From assembly GCA_964399535.1 (NCBI GenBank), contig CAYNRE010000031.1, positions 1 to 48,244 on the forward strand: a stretch of DNA of 48,244 nucleotides, given 5' to 3'. Under the pieces are notes generated by a model. The model saw only the letters and a list, made by a program, of their open reading frames with translations. It did not search any database and was not told the origin of the DNA. Source of the DNA: CAYNRE01 sp964399535 (GTDB lineage Bacteria; Planctomycetota; Planctomycetia; Pirellulales; CAYNRE01). Numbering within the stretch: the first letter of the stretch is position 1; each line of letters starts with the position of its first letter. Made by a program: the position numbers and the translations under genes. Shown in pieces: positions 14,276 to 22,220 of this stretch.

Positions 14276-16477
14276 TCAGAGGCTCACTTGTACCACACCG
14301 CCGGCCCCGCCCGTCCCGCCCGTCGTGCCGGACGCTGCGGTCCCGGCGCTCCCCGCCGTGAACTCCGAGCCCGTCGAGGTGCCGGTCGCCATGTCGAAGA
14401 TGCGGATCTGGCCGCCCATCCCGCCGTTGCCGCCGTTGCCGCCGATCCCAGTCCCGAACCCGTTGCCGCCGTTTCCGCCAGGTCCGCCGCTCGCGGCGAT
14501 GGCGTTCGTGGCCGTCGAGCCGATGAGGTAGCGGTAGCTCAGGTGGATGGCTCCCCCACCTCCGCCGCCGGCCCCACCTCCGCCGCCACGGTTGCCGGCA
14601 GCGGCCGAGCCACCGTTTCCGCCAGTCCCGCCGATGGCCGAGATGCAACCCGCCGCCGTTCCGGCTCCCCGGTCGATGCTGCGGGCGGCGATGCGGAACA
14701 AGGATCCCGCGGCACCGCCTCCGCCGCCCCCGGCTCCCGCCGTGCCGTCGCCTCCGCCGCCCCCACCACCTGCACCGCCCGCCCCGCCTCCGACGCCGGC
14801 AGCCTGACGGATGTAGGTCTTCTCGGGGTAGCGGTAGGCGCGTCGTGCCGTGACGGCGGCCCCGGCGCGGAGCGCGCCGCCCGCCCCGCCGCTTCCGGCC
14901 CCACCGGCTGAGCCTTGACCCCCGGTGCCTCCCAGGCCGACCGCCAGGGCCGTCGGAGCGGCAGCTTGGGTTCCGGCAGCGGTGCCTCCGGCGCCCCCCA
15001 CCGATCCCGCTCCGCTCGTGACGTACGACCGCGCCGTCGGAGCCGCCCCCGCGGTGCCACCCGTGCCGGCGGTCGCCCCCGCCCCACCATTCCGCGTCGA
15101 ACTGTATGATCGGATGGCGTCGGCGGGGGCCGCCGTCAGCGTCAGCACTCCGCGCACGCACACACACACGCACGCGACCGTGAGAGCCGCGCCGGCCGAC
15201 AACGTGAGGTCGTCGTAGAACACGTCGTCCGTGAGCGTCGTCGCCCCGCTCACCACGAGGTCTCCGTTCGATCCGTCGCCGAACTCCAGAAGATCCTCGC
15301 CCCAGATGTACGCCTTCAAGGCGTCCAGGGCCCCTTGCACGGTCGTCGCGCCGTAGCTTGGCGTCACGCTCGCGTCGTCGTAGACGACATCGTCCGCGAT
15401 CACCGCGTCGAACACGGGGGCCCCTGCCCGCCACATGAGAGCCTGGTCGTTCGTTCCGACCAAGCTCGCCACCGTCCCCGCCGCCGACACCATCACCACC
15501 GAATCGCTCGGTCCAGCCAACCCAAGCAAGTGCGTCCCCGTGTCGTCCACCCGCAGGAGCGGGCTTCCGCTCGAATCCTGAAGCTCGGTGCTCCCCGCTC
15601 CGGCCCCGGCGTTCGCGGCGACGGCCCGCAGGAACGCCACGCCCCCTGTGTTGCCTCCGCCGTTCCCCGGCTGCCCGATCATGCCCACGTCGAGCCCGCT
15701 GCCGACCGCGGCGCGTGCTCGCTTCGTGAGCCACACGTCGCTCGCCGAGTCCTCGAACACGATCCCCGTCGGGACGACGCTCAGGAGCCGCGTCGTCGAG
15801 CCCGCGTTGATCCGGTAGTAGAGCGTCCACTCCGGGGTGACCGGAGATCCGTCCTGCCCGGTCGCCTGCGCCATCCAGTCGACTTGATGCGAAGCCAGGG
15901 CCACCGTGTCCCATACGCGCCCCGTCCACCATGTCGTCGGCGAATACTGTGGCGAACCCGCGCTCGCGGCCGTGCCGTTGCGGAGCGCCAATCCGAGACC
16001 CGTCCCGGACCCGATGCCGTTCACCACGACAACGACCGGCGTTCCGGTGGTGTCAGGAATCAACTCGCCGCCGACCTCCGACCAGTAGTTCACCGATGTC
16101 AGGATCCATGCCGCCCCAGTCCAAGCGTACAGGCGCATCGTGTCGAGCGTCACGCGCACGTCCCCCGCGACGTTCCCAACCAGCGGCAGGGCCGCCGCGG
16201 TCGCCACCGGATCCTTCCACGTCGTCGCCGAGGGGGAGAGCGGGATGATGATCCACCTCCCGGTCCCGCCCAGAGGCTCGACCACGTTGATCCCATCCGG
16301 CACCGCCACGCTCGCCGGGTCGTAGCGGTAGTAGGCGTTCGTTGCCCGCACGAACCCGATGGTCCCAGACGCATACTGCGCCATGCCAAACGCGATGCCG
16401 TCGAGCGAGTCCTTGTCGTTGCTGGCCGAAGCAAGCGCCGTCGCGACGCTCAGGACAGGAACCTCTTGCTGCGGCAT
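14276..16477 (-). CDS. receptor-binding spike/adhesin with polyglycine tip
   Basis: This gene encodes 733 residues. Residues 1-85 are the shared attachment domain; residues about 88-130 match the second module of the 358-residue spike; the centre (about 140-440) is a beta-rich region. The last 290 residues are dominated by Gly-Gly-X and poly-Gly tracts (GGGGAAGSLFRIAARS, GNGGNGFGTGIGGNGGNGG). Glycine-rich repeats of this type form polyglycine-II sandwiches at the tip of some phage adhesins (phage S16 gp38 is the known case), where exposed loops set host specificity. The protein ends within a beta-strand-like GAGGVVQVSL. A GC-rich low-complexity sequence like this also favours recombination. 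Confidence 0.75.
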   Translation of the reverse strand: MPQQEVPVLSVATALASASNDKDSLDGIAFGMAQYASGTIGFVRATNAYYRYDPASVAVPDGINVVEPLGGTGRWIIIPLSPSATTWKDPVATAAALPLVGNVAGDVRVTLDTMRLYAWTGAAWILTSVNYWSEVGGELIPDTTGTPVVVVVNGIGSGTGLGLALRNGTAASAGSPQYSPTTWWTGRVWDTVALASHQVDWMAQATGQDGSPVTPEWTLYYRINAGSTTRLLSVVPTGIVFEDSASDVWLTKRARAAVGSGLDVGMIGQPGNGGGNTGGVAFLRAVAANAGAGAGSTELQDSSGSPLLRVDDTGTHLLGLAGPSDSVVMVSAAGTVASLVGTNDQALMWRAGAPVFDAVIADDVVYDDASVTPSYGATTVQGALDALKAYIWGEDLLEFGDGSNGDLVVSGATTLTDDVFYDDLTLSAGAALTVACVCVCVRGVLTLTAAPADAIRSYSSTRNGGAGATAGTGGTAGAAPTARSYVTSGAGSVGGAGGTAAGTQAAAPTALAVGLGGTGGQGSAGGAGSGGAGGALRAGAAVTARRAYRYPEKTYIRQAAGVGGGAGGAGGGGGGGDGTAGAGGGGGGAAGSLFRIAARSIDRGAGTAAGCISAIGGTGGNGGSAAAGNRGGGGGAGGGGGGAIHLSYRYLIGSTATNAIAASGGPGGNGGNGFGTGIGGNGGNGGMGGQIRIFDMATGTSTGSEFTAGSAGTAASGTTGGTGGAGGVVQVSL

Positions 16478-16494
16478 GATCGTACCAGGCTAGA

Positions 16495-16728
16495 TCACTT
16501 CTTCGACATGATCCATCGCTCGACCCTGCCGACCACGATCCCCGTGATCACGGCCACCGCCGAGCCCACGATCACCGACGCCACGATGTCGCTCTTGTAC
16601 CAGGGCTGCGGGATCGGCTTGCCGCCCACGCACCCGAGGCACCCGGGATGCGGGTCGCCGTCCCCGCAGATCATGCACTTGTTCTCCCACAAGTACGAGC
16701 ACGGCGGGCACGTCTGCACCACCGGCAT
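16495..16728 (-). CDS. Cys-rich single-span membrane protein
   Basis: This gene encodes 77 residues from an ATG at 16728. The N-terminal half holds six Cys as CPPC, CMIC and CLGC pairs (residues about 7-34), able to bind a metal or form disulphides. The C-terminal half is one membrane helix (SVIVGSAVAVITGIVVGRV) followed by a short basic tail (ERWIMSKK). This arrangement, a soluble N-terminus with a C-terminal helix and basic tail, recurs in many neighbours. It is the first gene right of the spike cluster. Confidence 0.6.
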   Translation of the reverse strand: MPVVQTCPPCSYLWENKCMICGDGDPHPGCLGCVGGKPIPQPWYKSDIVASVIVGSAVAVITGIVVGRVERWIMSKK

Positions 16729-16757
16729 CGAACCAGCCACCCCTTGCCGGGCGAACC

Positions 16758-17009
16758 TCACCGCGACCCGCCCCGAGCGCCTCCGGCCGGAAGGGGCCCA
16801 CGCTCCCGACGCGGTCCCGCTCCGCCATCGCGACGCGCACGCTCCGCCCGCGCCTTCATCGCACGCTCCAAGAGCGGTCGAATCTTCCGAGCCAAGTTCG
16901 CCGGCAACGTCGGGCACTCTGGATGGTGCGGCCCCCGCAGTTGCTCCGTCGTCGGGGGAGACGACCACGCGAACGTCGAGCAGAACGGGCAGAGGCGCTT
17001 CATGTTCAC
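16758..17009 (-). CDS. small zinc-finger-like basic protein
   Basis: This gene encodes 83 residues from a GTG overlapping the previous stop (GTGA); an ATG two codons later is also possible. CPFC near residue 7 and HHPEC near residue 28 could form one zinc site. The rest is a basic helix and tail (KIRPLLERAMKARAERARRD, then Arg/Gly-rich). It is coupled to the 80-residue gene upstream. The function is unknown. Confidence 0.5.
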   Translation of the reverse strand: MNMKRLCPFCSTFAWSSPPTTEQLRGPHHPECPTLPANLARKIRPLLERAMKARAERARRDGGAGPRRERGPLPAGGARGGSR

Positions 17010-17248
17010 TTCTCCGGCAGGCTCAGCTTGTCGATCTCGTCGTCGATGGCTCGGTCGATGGCGTCGAACTTGCCATCCTTCACGTTCTCCACGAGAGACT
17101 GCCAGCCCTGCGACGGGGAAGCAACCGCCGAGCGGTACTTCTGCACCACGTCCCTCGCCTCCGGCACCAGCTCGGGAGCGCGCTTCGCGATGAGAACGAT
17201 GAGGTCGCGCACCACGAAGCGCAGGAAGTCGTGAATCGGGTTGCTCAT
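17006..17248 (-). CDS. small helical protein
   Basis: This gene encodes 80 residues. An amphipathic or weakly hydrophobic N-terminal helix (FLRFVVRDLIVLIAKRAPE) could touch a membrane, and the rest is charged helix (DAIDRAIDDEIDKLSLPEK). It overlaps the downstream gene by four bases. No family is recognised. Confidence 0.5.
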   Translation of the reverse strand: MSNPIHDFLRFVVRDLIVLIAKRAPELVPEARDVVQKYRSAVASPSQGWQSLVENVKDGKFDAIDRAIDDEIDKLSLPEK

Positions 17249-17263
17249 GGGGTCACATAGTCG

Positions 17264-17728
17264 TCAGTAGTCGTCGTCGCCGTCGTCGCTGCTCGACTCC
17301 CAAAGTTCACGAGGTTGCACTGGTTGATGGTAGCCTTCCAGACCTTCGTTGTCGACGTAGGCGCCACGCGCCTTGGCGTCGTCTGGGGCTCCGATGGCAC
17401 CCCGCATGTCGGCGAATCGGATGTCGGCCCCATCCAGATTGGCTCCCCGCAAGTCAGCATCTCGCATGTCGGCCTCGTTCAGTTCGGAGTCTCCGAGATC
17501 CGCTCGACTCAGGACGGCCCCACGCAAGTCCGCGCGAACCAGAATCGCTCCGCGGAGCCACGCCCCGTGAAGGTGAGCCCCAGGCAGGTGCGCCTCCACG
17601 AGTTCCACGCCGTTTCTCGCGCACTGTTCCACGGCCTCCTTCATGGATGGAACGAGCGGAACTTCCACTTCGCAGATGTCGTTGCCATTCACGTCCTGAA
17701 TCCTCAACGATTGGTACATGCTCTTCAT
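17264..17728 (-). CDS. pentapeptide-repeat protein
   Basis: This gene encodes 154 residues. Residues about 46-111 are some 13 consecutive pentapeptides of the A(D/N)LxX type (VRADLRGAVLSRADLGDSEL, RDADLRGANLDGADIR), which fold as a square right-handed beta-helix. Residues 1-45 form a short leader domain and the C-terminus is acidic (SSSDDGDDDY). Some pentapeptide proteins mimic DNA and inhibit gyrase; the acidic tail fits that, but no function can be proved here. The start overlaps the upstream lipoprotein stop as ATGA. Confidence 0.75.
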   Translation of the reverse strand: MKSMYQSLRIQDVNGNDICEVEVPLVPSMKEAVEQCARNGVELVEAHLPGAHLHGAWLRGAILVRADLRGAVLSRADLGDSELNEADMRDADLRGANLDGADIRFADMRGAIGAPDDAKARGAYVDNEGLEGYHQPVQPRELWESSSDDGDDDY

Positions 17729-18171
17729 GGTGTCACTCCGATGCGCGTCCTAGCCGCGTTCAACGCCGACGCGATGGCGTTCTGCTGCGCGATCAGCTCG
17801 CCGAGAGCGGCGCCGATGCGAGCCATGTCCTGTCCCGCCTTGATAGCCTGAGCGAGCGCAGCCTGAGCCTCCCGGGCCTTCTCGAACGCTTCCTTGACCG
17901 GCTTCCAATCTGCTCTCGCGCGCTCCACGGCGCCCCTCACCGACTCCTTCGTCGCCCCTGGCTCCTTCGCGGCTCGCTCCATCACGAGCACTTGCTCCGC
18001 CCGGTACAGCAACTCGGCCGTGCTCTGCGCCGCCTCCAGCGACAACGCGGCGGTGTTGTGCGCCACGGTCGCGTCCCGCACGATCACGTCGTGCATGGAA
18101 GGCCCGCACGCCGGCACCGCCGTCGCCAGCAAGATCGCCGCCGTGCCCATCCATCGCTTCGTTCGGTTCAT
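17725..18171 (-). CDS. helical lipoprotein
   Basis: This gene encodes 148 residues with a basic N-terminus, a hydrophobic core and a probable lipobox, AVPAC with Cys22 as the lipidated residue. The mature part is a long Ala/Glu-rich helix able to form a coiled coil (AEQVLVMERAAKEPG, EAFEKAREAQAALAQAIKAG). A lipid-anchored periplasmic helix would suit an outer-membrane spanin-like role in lysis, but the transglycosylase lies far away, so a virion-membrane or host-modifying role is also possible. It is coupled on both sides by ATGA overlaps. Confidence 0.65.
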   Translation of the reverse strand: MNRTKRWMGTAAILLATAVPACGPSMHDVIVRDATVAHNTAALSLEAAQSTAELLYRAEQVLVMERAAKEPGATKESVRGAVERARADWKPVKEAFEKAREAQAALAQAIKAGQDMARIGAALGELIAQQNAIASALNAARTRIGVTP

Positions 18172-18578
18172 CGCCGCCTCCGGCGCGGCGAGGACACCGT
18201 GTTCACGATGTACTCCAACTCATCGTCGCTCCAGTCGCCAACGAGGACGACGGCGTAGGCATCCTCGTACGGCCCCTCGAACGCTCCAGGCGACGGACCG
18301 CGTTGTTTGATCGCCATTCCCTCGTCGTACGAATCGTCGGGGATTGACACTTTCCATCCTCGCATCACGTCGAGGATCTGAGCGACCGATGATTTCCCGG
18401 CGCGACCATCAAGCCACACCGGGGTCGGTGGATCGTTGGGAAACGGGTGCTTCGAGAACGGAACATCGTTGTCATCCGAGATGGGGCCGATGTACCCGCG
18501 CTCCACCAGGCTTCCGGTGTCCTCTTCGTAGTCCCACCCAGAGGTGGTCTCGTACCCGATCATGTATCCCTTGCGCAT
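18168..18578 (-). CDS. hypothetical acidic protein
   Basis: This gene encodes 136 residues, rich in Asp, Glu, Gly and Pro, with no membrane helix, ending in a run of Arg after VNTVSSP. The start ATG follows a GAGG ribosome-binding site about 6 bases away. The last residues (DAYAVVLVGDWSDDELEYIV) look like a small alpha/beta segment. It overlaps the lipoprotein start. No family is recognised. Confidence 0.55.
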   Translation of the reverse strand: MRKGYMIGYETTSGWDYEEDTGSLVERGYIGPISDDNDVPFSKHPFPNDPPTPVWLDGRAGKSSVAQILDVMRGWKVSIPDDSYDEGMAIKQRGPSPGAFEGPYEDAYAVVLVGDWSDDELEYIVNTVSSPRRRRR

Positions 18579-18585
18579 CGCAACC

Positions 18586-18888
18586 TCACTTCTTCCAGTT
18601 CATCCATCCGAAGGCCAACCCGAGCAGGATGCCTCCGGCACCGGCGCCGGCCACGAGGCCCCACGCCGGATCCTTGGAGCCCGGCAGCTCGCCGACGCGG
18701 GCGTACTCGGGGAGCACCGCGTCCTCCAGGGGGATGCTGCTGCCAACCCCGACGCGATCCGGGCCCGAGCGCAGCGGGTTCGCCCCCCACCCTGGAACGG
18801 GGGCGTCCTGCCACCCCGGGGTGCCAGGATCGATGGGCTCGTAGTAGCCCGGAAACATCCCGTCGTTCGGCAAGGCGTAGTAGCTCAC
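18586..18888 (-). CDS. single-span membrane protein (C-terminal helix)
   Basis: This gene encodes 100 residues from a GTG that overlaps the previous stop (GTGA). A soluble, Pro/Gly-rich N-terminus (PGYYEPIDPGTPGWQDAP) is followed by one C-terminal helix with glycine zippers (GLVAGAGAGGILLGLAFGWM) and the tail NWKK. By the positive-inside rule the N-domain faces out of the membrane. It is one of a long series with this layout. Confidence 0.6.
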   Translation of the reverse strand: MSYYALPNDGMFPGYYEPIDPGTPGWQDAPVPGWGANPLRSGPDRVGVGSSIPLEDAVLPEYARVGELPGSKDPAWGLVAGAGAGGILLGLAFGWMNWKK

Positions 18889-19358
18889 TTGGACCTCCGC
18901 ATCCACCAGAGGATGCCGACGCCGGCTGCGGCCATGAAGCCGACGCCGACCAACATCTTCTTCATCATCACCTCGGTCTCGGCGACGAGGATCTCCTTCT
19001 GCCGCTCCCACTCGGGGAGCACCACGTCGTCGAGGAGCGACTCCAACTGCTCGGGCAGCCAGTATTCCAGGTCCGAGAGCACGCTCCCCTTCACCTGGAA
19101 GATGTAGGGTTGGAGCTTGTCCCACACCATCGGCAACTGCCGGTCGATCAAGGCTGGAAGCTGCTGTTCCGCCGTCAGGATGGCGTCGTTCGTGATCTGC
19201 GAGATGGGCAGGCGCATCGTGGTCCGCCCGATGAGCGGCGCCTCGATGCTGTACGCGATCTCGCACGGATCCTTCGGCGGGTTCTCCGCGTCGAGCGTCG
19301 TCGCGGGGCACCACGTCGGCCTTCCCGGGGTCGCTCCGATGCCGACGTGGTAGGTCAC
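18885..19358 (-). CDS. single-span membrane protein (C-terminal helix)
   Basis: This gene encodes 157 residues from a GTG overlapping the previous stop. Residues 15-40 contain two Cys (TWCPATT, KDPCEIAY). The middle is helical with a Pro-containing, Leu-rich segment (AEQQLPALIDRQLPMVWDKL), perhaps a coiled coil, and the end is a membrane helix (KMLVGVGFMAAAGVGILWWM) plus RRSK. The family is unknown. Extended in-frame sequence upstream of the GTG lies inside the zinc/J-domain gene and is not used. Confidence 0.6.
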   Translation of the reverse strand: MTYHVGIGATPGRPTWCPATTLDAENPPKDPCEIAYSIEAPLIGRTTMRLPISQITNDAILTAEQQLPALIDRQLPMVWDKLQPYIFQVKGSVLSDLEYWLPEQLESLLDDVVLPEWERQKEILVAETEVMMKKMLVGVGFMAAAGVGILWWMRRSK

Positions 19359-19987
19359 GCCGCCCTCTCGTGGTGCGCTCGCAAGAGCTTGTAGGCGTGG
19401 TTGATCCGCTTGAGGCGCTCCTCGTTTCGAGCGCGCATCGCGTCCGACTGCGGCGCGTCCGCGTTGTAGAACACCACGAGCCGCTTGTACTCCTTCTGGA
19501 TGTCGGCCCACGAGGCCGACTCGCCCATGCGCAACTCGTGCAACGCCTCGGCGACGTTGGCCGGAGCCGCTCCGCTGCGCCTCGACCGCCCGTGTTGGAG
19601 GTCGACGATGGCTCGCGCGCACGTCTCGCAGATCGCCTCGGCGTTGTAGCTCACGAGCGAGTGCCCGAGGCAGAACATGCCCTCGCACGCCGCGCAGTTG
19701 GCAAGCGCCTGGTGCAAGCATCCCGGGTGCGCGCACCCCCTCGGGATCATGGACCGGAGACCCCACGACCGCGCCGCGTTGGCCGTGAACGCTTGCGCCC
19801 ACTCCACGAACTGCGACGACACGGCGCTCGCCTGCGCCCCCAACTGCGACCCGAACACGCTCGCCACCGAGCCGCCGACGGAGCCGCGCCCACCGCGCAC
19901 CTCCTCCGCGATCTGGTCGATCACATCGCCGATGGTCTTGCCGATGGACCGACCGCGCGGGACGGGAGCGCGCTTCTTGGACGCCAT
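19355..19987 (-). CDS. zinc-finger protein with degenerate J domain
   Basis: This gene encodes 210 residues. Residues about 84-125 are a Cys/His cluster (CAHPGCLHQALANCAACEG, FCLGHSL, CETCARA) resembling a B-box or similar zinc module. The C-terminal 50 residues look like helices II-III of a DnaJ J domain (WADIQKEYKRLVVFYNAD, then ERLKRINHAYKLLRAH), but the HPD tripeptide that activates Hsp70 is replaced by NAD. It therefore probably binds partners without stimulating DnaK, or it is a decoy. The N-terminus is basic and then alanine-rich. A TAGCAT sequence 6 nt before the ATG resembles the leaderless promoters elsewhere, but no -35 is visible. Confidence 0.65.
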   Translation of the reverse strand: MASKKRAPVPRGRSIGKTIGDVIDQIAEEVRGGRGSVGGSVASVFGSQLGAQASAVSSQFVEWAQAFTANAARSWGLRSMIPRGCAHPGCLHQALANCAACEGMFCLGHSLVSYNAEAICETCARAIVDLQHGRSRRSGAAPANVAEALHELRMGESASWADIQKEYKRLVVFYNADAPQSDAMRARNEERLKRINHAYKLLRAHHERAA

Positions 19988-19991
19988 GCCC

Positions 19992-21032
19992 TCATGCTAC
20001 CACGGCGGACCCGAAAGCCGCAGAACCGCGCTTGCGCCGGCTCATGTACCAGGCCGCGATGGCCCCGGCCACGACCAGGCTACCGATGGCGAGCGTCGAG
20101 CCGCTGAGCCCGGCGAACACACCGCCAGAATCGCCGCCCCTCACGCGATCCGACTCGCTCGTGTACGGGGGGACGCACGAGAACCCGCTCATGTCCATGC
20201 CGGCCGCCACGGCAGCCGTCAGGAAGGCGTGCAGCACGGGGAAGTTCTTGCTGAAGTCCCCGAACATCGGCGACCCCGGGGAGCCCACGCCGAGCGACGT
20301 GACCACCGCGGCCCCGAGCGGCGAGGGGTACACCGCCCCGCCCTTCTCCAGCGAGAGCGTTGCCGTCGCGTAGGTGCTTCCCGTGAGCTTGCGGATCTTG
20401 TCGTCCGCCGCCGCCCACAACTCCGAGTCCTTCTGCGTCCACACCGCCGACTCGTAGAACTTGTCGTCGAAGTACCCAGGACCGACCGTCGGCCTCGGGT
20501 CGACGCTCTTGTCCACGAGCGCCAGCTCCGGCACCACCATCGCCGTCGCCATCCGCACCTCGCGCAGCGTCGCCGCGTCCGTCAGGTCGATCACCGTCGG
20601 GCTCCCGGCCATCGCCGCCATGTAGGCCCCGATGCCGGACGGGTCCGCCCCGCCGCACCCGGAGCACCCGTAACCGTACAACCCTCGCGGCGGCCCACCG
20701 GGAGTCGGCTCGGGCCCCCTTCCACCTCGCGGCGGCCCACCGGGAGTCGGCTCGGGTCGCGTCGGAGCACCGTGAACGATCACCACCGGGCGGTCCACCG
20801 GCCTGCCGTCGATGTAGAGCGTGTGGCCGATGCCAGCGGACGCCTGCTCGTACTCCCCGAGCGATCCGTCCTTGAACGCCGCCACGGGGCCCATGCCGTC
20901 GCCGTAGTCCACCGGGACGAACTGTGCCCCGAGCACCCCGTCACGCCACGACTGGACCCGCTCCAGATCGCCCAGTCCAGCCGCTCCGACCTTGATCGGC
21001 GCGCCCGTGTAGTCGAAGTAGCTTCCGAGCAT
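19992..21032 (-). CDS. virion-type membrane protein with LGEY motif
   Basis: This gene encodes 346 residues. The N-terminal 75 residues contain KDGSLGEYEQASAGIG, a motif shared with several proteins near 27-36 kb. Residues about 92-115 contain a doubled EPTPGGPPRG, encoded by 32-bp direct repeats at 20683-20714 and 20725-20756. A CSGCGG patch follows. The middle is mixed alpha/beta, and the C-terminus is a membrane helix (STLAIGSLVVAGAIAAWYMS) plus basic tail RRKRG. A good ribosome-binding site (TAGGAG) precedes the ATG. It is probably a virion-membrane protein; the enzymatic role, if any, is unknown. Confidence 0.6.
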   Translation of the reverse strand: MLGSYFDYTGAPIKVGAAGLGDLERVQSWRDGVLGAQFVPVDYGDGMGPVAAFKDGSLGEYEQASAGIGHTLYIDGRPVDRPVVIVHGAPTRPEPTPGGPPRGGRGPEPTPGGPPRGLYGYGCSGCGGADPSGIGAYMAAMAGSPTVIDLTDAATLREVRMATAMVVPELALVDKSVDPRPTVGPGYFDDKFYESAVWTQKDSELWAAADDKIRKLTGSTYATATLSLEKGGAVYPSPLGAAVVTSLGVGSPGSPMFGDFSKNFPVLHAFLTAAVAAGMDMSGFSCVPPYTSESDRVRGGDSGGVFAGLSGSTLAIGSLVVAGAIAAWYMSRRKRGSAAFGSAVVA

Positions 21033-21040
21033 GATGTCTC

Positions 21041-21253
21041 CTACCTTCTGGCGATGACCGCCACCATGGCGCCCGCGATGATTCCGCCGATGACCGCGGC
21101 CACCGCGGCCGCCACCGTCACCTTCTCCGTGATGCGCGCCTCCGAGGCGTCCAACGCCTCCGAGACCATCGCCGCCACCGGAACCGTAGCCGTGAAGCTC
21201 GGTATCAGGGGCAGCGAGGTCTCGAAGGTGTAGGTGCCGCTCAGGGAGGACAT
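21041..21253 (-). CDS. small single-span membrane protein
   Basis: This gene encodes 70 residues. A Ser/Thr-rich N-terminus (SGTYTFETSLPLIPSFTATV) is followed by a helix with charged residues and one C-terminal membrane helix (AAAVAAVIGGIIAGAMVAVI) ending in ARR. It lies between two probable structural genes. The family is unknown. Confidence 0.55.
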   Translation of the reverse strand: MSSLSGTYTFETSLPLIPSFTATVPVAAMVSEALDASEARITEKVTVAAAVAAVIGGIIAGAMVAVIARR

Positions 21254-21278
21254 GACGCGCGAGACGCCGGATTGTGGA

Positions 21279-21701
21279 TCAGGGGGTGGTGTCTGTGGAG
21301 ATGATGATCCCCACGCACGGGTGCCCCTGGCCGGCTCCGGCGAAGCCCATGAGGCGGATGGTGTTCGTGTCCGGGACCGCCGCGAGTGCGGCGTTGAGCG
21401 AAGCCTGTAGTGCCGTCGCCTCCGCCCCGTAGAACGTGCCGACGCTCAAGTCGACGCTCTGGTTCGGTAGCTCAGCCGCTGACGCCGAGAACACCATGGA
21501 GCAGAACCATCGCTGGTCGTCGCTGCCGCCGGTGAGATCGATCTCGGCGAGATACCGAGGCGTCTGAAGAGCCGCCTGGGCCAGAATGGCCGAGCGGATG
21601 GCGCCTGTCAGATCCGATCCCGGGGTGCCGAGCACGACCACGCCGGCCACGTCGGCGGTGCCTGCGATGCCGGCTCCGCCACTGAGATTGAAACGACCCA
21701 T
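21279..21701 (-). CDS. probable minor structural protein, paralogue A
   Basis: This gene encodes 140 residues, beta-rich, with no membrane helix. It shares with the next gene (21754-22206) the pattern MGR at the start, QTPRYLA-(E/D)-x-D-x-x-GGSDD in the middle (residues about 46-60), F/Y-x-x-EA...LQASLNA, and G-x-GQGH near the C-terminus, so the two are diverged duplicates. A strong ribosome-binding site (AGGAAAGGTAGGA) precedes the ATG, suggesting high expression. I infer a capsid or vertex component; two paralogous small proteins beside larger coat proteins would fit such a role. Confidence 0.6.
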   Translation of the reverse strand: MGRFNLSGGAGIAGTADVAGVVVLGTPGSDLTGAIRSAILAQAALQTPRYLAEIDLTGGSDDQRWFCSMVFSASAAELPNQSVDLSVGTFYGAEATALQASLNAALAAVPDTNTIRLMGFAGAGQGHPCVGIIISTDTTP

Positions 21702-21753
21702 CTTGTCCTACCTTTCCTGTTGCGTTGAATCTGAACGACTGACTGAGATGAAC

Positions 21754-22206
21754 TCAGGGGGATGCCTCTCCGGTGAGAAGCAGGCAGATGAACTGGTGCC
21801 CTTGCCCGCACCCGATCACGGCGTGACCGTACACGATGTCGCTGCCCACCGACGCATCCGCCGCCGCGATGAGCGCGTTCAACCCGGCTTGGGCCGGAAC
21901 GGCCTCGGATGCGTAGCAGGTGCGGACCCTCACGTTGTCCTGACCGGGATCGTTGGCGCCGCCCATCGGGGCCGGATCGATGACCGTGAACAGCAACGTG
22001 ACGAGCATCATCTCGTCGTCGCTGCCGCCGTCGATGTCCATGTCGGCCAAGTACCTTGGCGTCTGCTCGGCCGCCATGTCGCGGATCGTCTGCTCGGCCC
22101 ACGCAGCCATGACCGCGTGGTTCGACGGAGCGAACCGGAAGCATCTGGCCGTCAAGCTCTGGTCCGCCTTGATCCCGGTCGCGAAGTACGTCGTGATGCG
22201 TCCCAT
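21754..22206 (-). CDS. probable minor structural protein, paralogue B
   Basis: This gene encodes 150 residues from an ATG preceded by AAGAAGAGAA. It is paralogous to the gene at 21279-21701 (QTPRYLADMDIDGGSDD against QTPRYLAEIDLTGGSDD, and CGQGHQF against AGQGHPC). It is beta-rich and soluble. The spacing of the shared motifs is about the same in both, so the duplication spans the whole protein. A role in the virion is inferred from the position. Confidence 0.6.
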   Translation of the reverse strand: MGRITTYFATGIKADQSLTARCFRFAPSNHAVMAAWAEQTIRDMAAEQTPRYLADMDIDGGSDDEMMLVTLLFTVIDPAPMGGANDPGQDNVRVRTCYASEAVPAQAGLNALIAAADASVGSDIVYGHAVIGCGQGHQFICLLLTGEASP

Positions 22207-22220
22207 CGTTCTCTTCTTTC

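Noticed and set aside
14300..15932. A long minus-strand frame of Arg/Gly-rich sequence overlapping the polyglycine spike
   Set aside because: It is the out-of-frame shadow of the glycine-rich spike gene; only its last 141 codons (from ATG 14273) lie outside the spike and are annotated.
19970..19999. A sixth leaderless promoter (TAGCAT, 6 nt, ATG) before the zinc/J-like gene
   Set aside because: No TTGAC-like -35 is found 16-19 bp upstream, and the TAG is the stop codon of the neighbouring gene.
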